Assembly: GCA_025998755.1 (NCBI GenBank)
Contig: AP024674.1
Coordinates: forward strand, 1,602,162-1,666,161
Direction of reading: 5' to 3'
DNA: 64,000 nt
Origin: Armatimonadota bacterium
GTDB taxonomy: Bacteria; Armatimonadota; UBA5829; DSUL01
In this document: positions 36,263 through 45,400 of the stretch, one piece after another
How the letters are laid out: the number at the start of each line of letters is the position of its first letter
Numbering within the stretch: position 1 is the first letter of the stretch
Program-made: the position numbers and the translations under genes
Notes under the pieces: generated by a model
The model's input: the letters and a program-made list of their open reading frames with translations, nothing else
Databases searched by the model: none
What the model was told of the DNA's origin: nothing

Positions 36263-36811
36263 GTGAAACGATATCCGTGCGGAGATGCGGTCGTTGAACT
36301 AACCCTGGGAGACATCACGGCGCAGGATACGGATGCCATCGTCAATGCGGCCAACCGTTCCCTGCTCGGCGGCGGGGGAGTAGACGGAGCCATACATCGC
36401 GCCGGCGGGCCGGCCATCGTGGAAGAATGCCGGAGGCTCGGCGGGTGCGAGACAGGCGACGCCAAGATCACCACCGGCGGCGCCCTCAAGGCCAGGCGTG
36501 TCATCCACGCTGTGGGGCCTGTTTACACCGGCAGATCACAGGATGCAGAGCTGCTGGCCAGCGCCTACCGAAGATCCCTTGAAGTCGCCGTGGAAAACGG
36601 CCTGAAGACCGTAGCGTTTCCATCCATCAGCACAGGTGCATACCGCTACCCCGTCCACCAGGCCGCACCGATCGCCCTCTCCACTGTCCGGGACTTTCTT
36701 CTGGCGGGAGCGCCCATTACCCTGGTACGGTTTGTTCTCTACGACTCCACCACTTTCCGCGCCTACGAGGAAGCAGCGCAACGCATCTTCGGAGATTCCG
36801 GGCAACCCTGA
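36263..36811 (+). CDS. Macro-domain protein, probable O-acetyl-ADP-ribose deacetylase
   Basis: A 182-residue single macro domain close to YmdB/MacroD. The ADP-ribose-binding motifs are clear: GDIT, IVNAANRSLLGGGGVDGAIH (catalytic Asn and Asp) and FPSISTGAYRYP. It should remove ADP-ribose or acetyl groups from ADP-ribosylated targets. The GTG at 36263 lacks a good ribosome site but gives the family N-terminus. It lies 120 bases after lpd and may have its own promoter. A second ADP-ribose hydrolase, of the ARH type, is at 50154-51518. Confidence 0.93.
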   Translation: MKRYPCGDAVVELTLGDITAQDTDAIVNAANRSLLGGGGVDGAIHRAGGPAIVEECRRLGGCETGDAKITTGGALKARRVIHAVGPVYTGRSQDAELLASAYRRSLEVAVENGLKTVAFPSISTGAYRYPVHQAAPIALSTVRDFLLAGAPITLVRFVLYDSTTFRAYEEAAQRIFGDSGQP

Positions 36812-36829
36812 CCCATTCACGCTGTTTTG

Positions 36830-36873
36830 AAAAACGGCCCCGGGTCTGGTGACTCCGGGGCCTGTTATCTTTT
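36830..36873. terminator. Bidirectional terminator between macro-domain and surface-protein genes
   Basis: An 8-bp GC stem (36836-36843 with 36855-36862) is followed by a T-rich tail on the plus strand (TGTTATCTTTT) and by GTTTTTC on the minus strand. It sits between convergent genes and can serve both. Confidence 0.75.
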
Positions 36874-36891
36874 CGTGCCGTGATGCGGCAG

Positions 36892-39450
36892 CTACGGCAC
36901 TGTCACCTTCCTCCACGATGTCGTCACCATGCGCTCTGTGCCGCCAGCGTCCCTGTAGCGCAGGGTCAGCTTCACGAAGAACGATGACAGATCCGTGGTG
37001 AACTGCAGGTCGCGCTCCAGAGTTCCGCCCATCGGCAGGTCTCCGTTCCCGAACGCCAGCGGAGATCCCTCCGAGGCCGGAGTGCCTATCACCACGGAAG
37101 TGGGAGACACCTGAATCCCGACGCACCGCACCTCGGTGGCCGGTCCGCCCGTGTTCCCCAGCTGCGCCGTTACCGTCACGCTGCCACCGGACCGCGACAC
37201 CACAGGGAACTCCAGCGTGAACGCCGGAAGCGCCGCACTCGGAGTCTGGAACGAATACTCCGCCGACGTGGTGGTTATGTTCGTATAGTAGTCTTTCGAC
37301 CTAACCACGAAGAAATAGGTGGTCCCCGGCGTCAGGCCTGTCAGGTTCACGATGTGCCCCGTCACGAAGTCCGGCCCGTCCACGGTCTGCGTGTAGTTGC
37401 CGCTCTCCGTTCCCAGGAGCACCTGCGAGCTGGACTGCCTGTCTGTGCTCCACGCGATGCTGGCTGTGGTGGCAGTGATGTTGGACACCTGGATATTGGA
37501 GATGATGGGCCCCGTGTTCTCGGGGAAGATGTCGCCCTCGCGGCGCGGCCGCAGCACCGGACGGAGCTGATCTCCATCCTTCTCGCAGGAGACCAGCGCC
37601 TTCAGAGTGACCACGGAGCCAACAGGCGGCGCGGCGGCGCCCTCCGGCAGAAGCACCTTCAGGTCATACTTGCCCGCTCCCTCGCCCAGCACGAAGCTGT
37701 CGGCAGCGGCGCTCATCACGATTCCGGTCACCTTCACGAACAGCCCGATGGCGTTGAGGCCGGCGCCGCCCGCCATTCCCTTCTGACCGGCACCCGTCAC
37801 CGGATCATAGAAGAAGTCGCCGCTGTGCAGAGCCCGAAGGTTGGTGACCAGCGGCTCCACTGTCCCGGACGCCACCCTAACCACACGGCTCGCCCGGATG
37901 ATACGCTCGCCGTTGCTATCCGTGTCCAGGGTTCCGGTGACGTTCACCCGCTCCCCTTCGAATGCCCCCATCTCCGTCACGCGGATGCCGCTTGCGCGGT
38001 CGAGCGACGCCACATACATCCCATCACTGAAGAGGCCCGTGACCGCCACGCCCTCCGTGCCGCCCAGCTCCACCTCGGCGCCGTCCGGCAGCAGCCTGGC
38101 CTGCCCGATGGTCTTCTCGCCTGCTGCGATCTCTTCGTAGATCAGCGTGTATTGGCCGGTGCTGTTGTAGTCGAAGATATGAAGCTTGTGCTCCCTGCGC
38201 ACCGGCTGTCCCACCAGCCGGATGGTGCGGTGCGTGGTCCAGGCGTTGTCGTCCAGACGCACCTCCCGGCCGTCGGAGCGCAGCACCTTTTTCAGGCGGT
38301 AGCGCTCCTGCCCCGGCTCCTCGGCCCGGATGTAGACGAACCCGGACGGTACGATGGCCGTCAGCAAAGCCTGCATCTTGGACGGACTGATGAACCCGTC
38401 TATCACCGGATTCAGCCCGATGTTCACCGGCGCGGTGGTCCCGTCGCTGTTGTAAAGCGTGTCCGGGTAGTGATCCGCGTCCGGGACGTCGTTGACCAGG
38501 AAGTCCGGCTTAAAGTCGTCGGTCGGGTCCTCCACCCGAACCACGTGGTTCAGCTCGTGGATGTTGACGCTGTCAATCAGCGACAGACGAGGGTCTCCCA
38601 AACCATCAATATGTTCGAATGTGGCCTTGTATTCTACGAAACGCCCCTGCAGGGTGCTGGTCATCATCCAGCGCGCCACCGCGGACTTTCCGGGTTCCAG
38701 ATCTCCCAGATTCACCGAGAGCGACGGCGACACCATGCTGGTGTTGACCTGCGTTCCGATGATCTTAAAGTCAATGAGCAGACCTTTCTCGTTGTCCACG
38801 ATCTCGGGCTGAGAAGACGTGATGCGGACGTTGCGCGCCACCCCCTTGCCCCGGTTGGTCATCAGCAGACCCAGAGGGAACGGCTCCGCCGGCTCGATCT
38901 GCGGGGTGAACGGGTCGTCGGAATACACATCCCGCACCAGGAAGTAGTCCAGATACAGCAGCGGGTCCGGACGCACCGTGATGCGCGCCGGAAACAGCGG
39001 GATGCTGACCTGCGTATCCCCCTGCCTGTATTCCAGAAGACCGCCGATGAAGTAGTCCTGCGGCTGATCAGGGGCCGCCTCGCGGTTCGGGATGATGGTC
39101 CACACCGCCCGGGCAGTAGCGCCGGGCGCAATAGTCCCGTTGCCGTCAACATCGCTGATGCCCGTTAGCTCCGGCGGCCGAATACCGAACCGGTCGTTGG
39201 CGCTGTTATCCTGCTGGTCTGTGATCAGGATTGCAACCAGCACGTTCTGAAGCGCCACGTTCTCCGGCAGATTGTTGATCTCCAGCGTGGCCCGGAACGC
39301 AGTGCGCGTCAGGGCAACCTCCTGGCTGATTTTGATGCGCACGCGCGCGCAGACTCCCACCTCCTCCGGCAACAGGTCGGCGGCGGCACCGGCCGCGAGG
39401 ACCGGAACGGCGATCAGGACGAACAGAAGGATGCGCACCATTCTCGACAT
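36892..39450 (-). CDS. Secreted multi-domain surface protein (double OB-like and FN3 modules)
   Basis: An 852-residue exported protein of no named family. Signal peptide: MVRILLFVLIAVPVLAAGAAA. Residues ~25-440 look like successive beta-sandwich domains of the CARDB/DUF11 kind. Residues ~448-637 form the double OB-like module (IGQARLLPDG, DRASGIRV, GLNAIGLFVKVTG, then an RPVLR end) also found at the C-terminus of the S8 protease. Residues ~650-735 are a fibronectin-III/purple-acid-phosphatase-like domain, followed by a final beta domain. No catalytic motif is seen; a structural or binding role at the cell surface is likely. It begins 16 bases after the giant gene and is the last of three co-directional surface genes. 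ATG at 39450 (39441 also possible). Confidence 0.8.
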   Translation of the reverse strand: MSRMVRILLFVLIAVPVLAAGAAADLLPEEVGVCARVRIKISQEVALTRTAFRATLEINNLPENVALQNVLVAILITDQQDNSANDRFGIRPPELTGISDVDGNGTIAPGATARAVWTIIPNREAAPDQPQDYFIGGLLEYRQGDTQVSIPLFPARITVRPDPLLYLDYFLVRDVYSDDPFTPQIEPAEPFPLGLLMTNRGKGVARNVRITSSQPEIVDNEKGLLIDFKIIGTQVNTSMVSPSLSVNLGDLEPGKSAVARWMMTSTLQGRFVEYKATFEHIDGLGDPRLSLIDSVNIHELNHVVRVEDPTDDFKPDFLVNDVPDADHYPDTLYNSDGTTAPVNIGLNPVIDGFISPSKMQALLTAIVPSGFVYIRAEEPGQERYRLKKVLRSDGREVRLDDNAWTTHRTIRLVGQPVRREHKLHIFDYNSTGQYTLIYEEIAAGEKTIGQARLLPDGAEVELGGTEGVAVTGLFSDGMYVASLDRASGIRVTEMGAFEGERVNVTGTLDTDSNGERIIRASRVVRVASGTVEPLVTNLRALHSGDFFYDPVTGAGQKGMAGGAGLNAIGLFVKVTGIVMSAAADSFVLGEGAGKYDLKVLLPEGAAAPPVGSVVTLKALVSCEKDGDQLRPVLRPRREGDIFPENTGPIISNIQVSNITATTASIAWSTDRQSSSQVLLGTESGNYTQTVDGPDFVTGHIVNLTGLTPGTTYFFVVRSKDYYTNITTTSAEYSFQTPSAALPAFTLEFPVVSRSGGSVTVTAQLGNTGGPATEVRCVGIQVSPTSVVIGTPASEGSPLAFGNGDLPMGGTLERDLQFTTDLSSFFVKLTLRYRDAGGTERMVTTSWRKVTVP

Positions 39451-39466
39451 CTCTCGTGAGCTCTTT

Positions 39467-42400
39467 CTAGAACACATCGACCCTGGTCCTTATCACCTTG
39501 CCGCCGTATTTCCTGATGACGGCATCACCATTGTCCTCGGGCCGTTCATCCTTACCGGGTTTCTTCACCGGCGGCCCGACAATCGACGTGGAGGTTGCCG
39601 CCAGCGAGTTTCCACCCGATGGCAGCGGACCGCAGGAACCGCCGCTCAGGCTGATCCCCCACCCGCCGCCGATGACGGGACGGAAGCCGGGACCCAAACC
39701 GCCGCTGCCACCAGAGCCTCCACCGGGCCAGGTACCTGAAGTATCTGAAGACGGAGGCGGCGCGGGAATGGGCAGACACTTGGCGGCATCTATCAGAGCA
39801 CCCGTGTCTCCCAGGATGGCCTCGGTCATCTTGCAGATGCAGCACGGAGCGCCTGTCAGAGCGCTGAGCGACTCACACGCGTACTGGAACAGGCAGCGGA
39901 TGGCATCCGGACACTTGGCCAGACCCACCCCGTCAACGATCCCACTGGCGCAGACCGCGACGTCAAAGCCGCACGAGACGGCATCCCATATGGCCTTTGC
40001 GACATTAAAGATGGTCGTGTCTATGGACTCGCTCCGCCAGCGGTTACCATCGCAGACGTAGTAGTAGATCACCTCACCATTGATGGAGAGGTCGCACGGC
40101 TCGTCCCACTCTCCGGCGGTGCGCACCCCTTCCGCCTGTGCCGTCGCCTGCAGCGCTTCAGCACCTGCGAGCGTCGCCACCTGCGGCACACCCGGCGGCC
40201 AACCGTCCGCCCTGCGCCGATAAAGTACCGGCACCACGATGGAGCTCTGTGCCGGGAGAACGCCGATGTCCCGAATCAGCGGGATGATGTAATAGTCCGG
40301 GTGCTGCCCGAAGTTGATCTGCGTTCCCAGCGCGGCGATCAGGCCATGGTTGGTGATGGTGAACTCCACGACGGAGGTCTGGCCCTCCAGCACGGGCACG
40401 AAGGCATATGGAGGATCCACCGTTACCACAGGCGCCGGCACGTGCGTCTCGAAAACGGCCTCGATGGAGATCTTGTAGCGGTCCTGGATCTCGATCTGCT
40501 CCACCGTCCACGTATAGGTGACGAGCTGCCTCGGCATGAATGCGATGACCTCGGTCAGCTTGCCCGCTTCCACGAGCACCGGCTGCTTGAAGGTGCCATG
40601 CCGCTCCGCCCGCACCTCCACGTCGTAGTAACCCTCCGTGATCCCCTCTCGCAGCACGATACCGGACTGGTCCGAGATCTCCTCGAAGACCTTCTGGCCC
40701 GTTATGGAATCGCGCACGATCACGGTGGCGTTGTTCACCCTCGGGGATCCGTCGGCGAAGTAGGTGAACTCGTCGTTGCAATAGATTTTGAGGTCGCCTG
40801 TCAGGTCCGAGATGGCCCGGAAGCGAAAGCCTATCTGTACCCCCGCATTGTTCCCGTTAACAGCCAACGCGCCGTTGTAGGGACCGAGCGGCAGGTCTGC
40901 ATCAGGCCGCAGTGCGAGCGTTATGGTGGCCTTCTCGCCAGGAGCCAGCGTCCCGATGGTGGACGGGCTGAGCAGGCTCAGCCAAGGCACGGCCGGAGCC
41001 AGAACCTGCAGGCCCGTTGCGGGAACGCCGCCCTGGTTCATCACTTCGCATTCAACGATGGTCTGCCTGCCGCGCGGCATTCCCGTCTCCAGGAAGCCAG
41101 GGTTCACCACCAGCTTCGGCTGGCGCGGGATGACATTCAGGTTGAAGCGCACCGCGGCAGTCCGACCCTCCGCCGTCTCGAATACCACCTCCGGAGCAGC
41201 CTGCAGCACGGACTCATCCGAAGCCAGCACGGAGTAGCCCACCCTGACGCCTGTGAGGGCGTTCAGAGACGGCGGAACCCCCGTAAGCTGGATGGATACA
41301 TTGGAAGGCGCGCCCGTCACCCGGAAGCTCAAGCCGGTCAGATTGGTGGTCCCCAGGTTGCTCAGAGTAATCTGGCCGGTCACCGGCACGGTCGGATTGA
41401 TGTTCAGCGGTATGGGATCCGGGGCCGCCACCAGTTGCTGCGCCAAAGCCACCACGATGGGCTGCGCAACGGTGTTGTCCTCCTCTTTCAGCTCACTGAC
41501 GGCACCTTCCGCGTCCGTCTTGGCGATCAGATAATACACCCCCGGCGCCACGATGGGCAGGCGGGCGTTCTGCGTCTGAGTGTAGGAGAACGGGGCAGCC
41601 AGCCCGGAGGGCACCGTGAGATCCACAATGAGCGTATCGCCCTCATCAAGCGCCTCATCCGTGGACAGATAGACCCTGTCCTTCCAAGGACCGGCGGCGT
41701 CGCCGAACGCCTGGTTCTTCACCGTCCAGGTGACCGAGAAATCTTGCTGAGCGGCCACCGATACGGGAGCGTTCAACGACTGGATCAGCAGGTTCGGCGG
41801 ACGGATCTCGGAAGTGGTCAGCGTGGCATCGTCGCTCGTCACCGTCTGGCAACCATCACTGGAGACGACCCGGAAGTGATACGTGGTGGACGGCGACAGT
41901 CCGGTGATGGTCATCCTGTGAGCGGTCTTGGGCGCGGTGTCCACGAACGTGCTCTGGCCATACTGATCCGTCAGGCCATACTCCACCTGCGACGTACACG
42001 GCTCGCTGGTGATCCAGCTCACGATGACACTGGTGGAGCGCGGCGAGACCGAGACGTTCCACAACGTGGGCGCGATCGTATCCACCCGGAAATTGCGGAC
42101 GGCGGGTGTGGCGTCCTCATTGCCGGAAGTATCCCGAGCCTTCACTCGCAGCACGTGCGGCCCTTCCGCCAGCCCCGTGAACTGCCGGCAGGTCTCCGTG
42201 GACCACGCGGACCAGTCACCGTCGTCCAGCTTCCAGGAGTACTGAAGCTGGTTGACGGGAGTGGCGTTGTCGGAGCCCGACCAGCAGAACTGCGGATCCG
42301 GCGAGCACGCCTTGCCGCCCTCCACGGGACCGGAGGTGAACCAGGTGTTCGGCACATCCTGATCGGCCGGTGTGCGGAAGGTCGCCACCTCCGACTCCGA

Positions 42401-45400
42401 CTGGCGCTCGCAGGTATCCCTGCTTATCACGCGATAGTAATAGAGCGTGTCCGGCGACAGCCCCGTAATGGTAACGCTGTGGCTGGTCCTGACGCCTCCG
42501 ATTGCCGGGCTGGCCAGGCCCAGAGAAGGATCCGTGCCATACTCCACTCTGGAGGTGGCCTGCCGGTCCGTCAGCCAGGTGATGGTGGCCTGCGACGGCT
42601 GCGCCGAGGCCGTGACATTGGTGATGACGGGCGCAGTCAGCGACACAAGGAAAGTACGGGTGGCCGGTGTGGGATCCACATTGCCGCTGCTGTCATGAGC
42701 CCTCACCGAAAACGTATGGCTGCCAGCGGACAGAGCCGTGAACTGATGGCAGGTCTCGGAGGAAGGTTCGCTCCAGACTCCGCCGTCCAGCCTCCAGGAG
42801 TAGCGCAGCTGCGCCACCGGAGTGGTGTTGTCGGAACCGCTCCAGCAGAAGCTGGCCGAAGACGAACACAGCGTGGAGCCCTCTTGTGGCCCCTGAGTCA
42901 GGAATGTGTCCGGCAGACCTGTATCCACCAGCGTGCGCACCGTGGCGGTCTCAGAGACCGACTCGCGCCCGCACGCATCCTTCGACCGCACGCGGAAGTA
43001 GTGCAACCGATCCGGCTCAAGCCCGGTCACCGTCATCGAATGCGACGTCCGCAGCGATGTGTTCACCGTTGTGAACGACCCCAGCGAAGCAGACGTGCCG
43101 TACTCCACCTGTGACGTGGCCGGCTCGTCCGTGGTCCAAGTGACGATGATGTCACTCTGCCCGGACACCGCCGAGACGCCTGTAATGACAGGCGGGTTCA
43201 GGTCCACCGTGAAGCTGCGTATGGCCGGGGTTTGATCCTCCTTGCCGGACGGATCCCGCGCCGCCACCTCGAAGGTGTGCGCGCCGTGCTTCAGGCCGGT
43301 GAATGCCTTGCTGGTAGCCGCGTCAAACGCCGACCACTCGCCGCCGTCCAGCCGCCAGCGATACTGCAGCTGGCTTACGTGCGCGGTGTCATCCGACCCT
43401 GTGAACGAGAATGTGGCGTTCCCTTCGCACAGCCTGGCTCCGTCCCCAGGTCCTCCCGTGATGATGGTCTCCGGCGGGAATACGTCCGGCGTTTCCACCG
43501 TGGTCTGGACGGTGTTGCTGGAGGCCCCGGACATCAGGTTGCTGCCGGATACATACGCAGTGTTGGAGATGACTGTACCGTTCGGCACCGCGCTCACCGT
43601 GACATCGAACGTGATGGTAGCGCTTGCGCCAGCAGCCAGCGTGCCAACATTGACCCCCGCAGCCACGGCCGGCTGGCTTCCCTGGTCCGGCACGGGACTT
43701 CCGTTGAGGCGCGTGGAGCCGGACACATAGGCGCAGTTCGCCGGGATGGGGTCCGTCACGCGGACGCCAAGAGCCACCGCCTGACTGTTGTTGGAGCAGG
43801 TGATGGTGTAGGAGATGACATCTCCGCGAGCAGCGGTGGAGAGGCTGGCCGACTTGGTCAGGGTCAGCGTGGCCACCGCCACCGTGAAGCTGCGCTCGAC
43901 CGGCTGGCCGACATTGCCCGCCAGATCCCTGGCCCGGACGCTGAAGGTATGCGGGCCGTCCGACAGGGTAAACACGGCACTGGTTGCGCTGGAGTACGCG
44001 GACCATTCGCCAGCGTCCATCCGGTAGCTGTAGACAAGCTGCGAGGAAGGGGTTACGTTGTCGGAGCCGCTCCAGAAGAACGAGACGTTACGGAGCACCG
44101 TACTCCCCTCCGAAGGACCGCCCGTAAGGAAGACCTGAGGCGGCGTGTTGTCCACGATGTTCAGCGTGGCCGTAGGAGTGTAGCGCTGCCCGGTAACGCT
44201 GTTATACAGGTAAACCGTGTGCTGGCCGGCCTGGATGAACACGCCCGGCGACACTTCCCCGTTCCAGATCGCCGTGAAAGCTCCGCTGCCGTCACCAGAC
44301 AGGGGAAGCGTCTTCAGGGTGCCGATGCGCGCTTCCAGATCCAGCGACACCCCTCCACCCACCTCGGCCGTGATGGTGATCGTGCGCCCTCCTCCGGGCT
44401 CGAACGGGTTGGGATTCAATATCAGCCCAGTGACCGAGGCAACGGTGAGGCTGCCCGTCTGCGGGAACTGCACACCGGCGGAAGTGTACACTCGGATGGT
44501 GTAGACGCCAGCAGAGGCCAAATCACCGCTGATGCGACCGTCCCAACTGGCTACGTAAGTCCCCTCGGATCCGACCTCCGCAAAAGATACCTCGGCATAC
44601 GAGCCGGAGGGCGCGAAGATACGAGCATACAGCCCGGACTGCCCGGCATCTGCCCGGAGGGTCAGCGTGACCTGATTTGCCCCGGTCGGCGCAAAGGGAT
44701 CCGGGTTGGCCTCCACGCTGAAGACAGCAGGGCGAACGGTGACATCTTTATAGTGATAATATGGCTTCTGACTGGCTCGAGCGTATGGCCTAAGGCGGAA
44801 GTTCCCGGCCCCAGCGAAGTTGCCGTATTCGTCCTTGCCGTCCCACGCTCCCGTATACGAACCGCTTGCTTCCACGAGCTGGATCTTGCGTGTCACCACT
44901 CCCGTGGCCAGGTTCGTCACCCAGACATCCAGGTCCAGCCCCGGTTCACCCGGAACGGTGATGTTCAGAACGTTGCCGCCGCCCGGCGTGAATTCGTTCG
45001 AGGCGGTGGAGATGTTGTGGGCGCCGCGGACGTCGAAGTAGCGGGACGTCTGAGCCTGGATGCCGTCCGCGTTGCGCACCAAGACTTGGGCCCGGTAATA
45101 GGGGTGCGCCGGGATATAGCCCTGGTAAGACCAACGTTGCACTCCATCCCAGGTACCGCGATACACTCCCGGAGACACCTCAGTGAGAGCGGTCCAGTCC
45201 AGCGAGGTGCCCAGCCACTCGTGACCAATGTAATACTGCAGACTCTGTCCCGGGTCGGAGTTGACAGTGATTGTGACCACGTTCTCGGGGGTGCCGTCAG
45301 GCACGAAGGGATCCCGATCCACGCTGATGGAATCCACGTCGAACAGCAAGTTGACGCTGGCGGTGGGGTAGTAACGGACATCGCTGGTGGCGTTGTAGAC

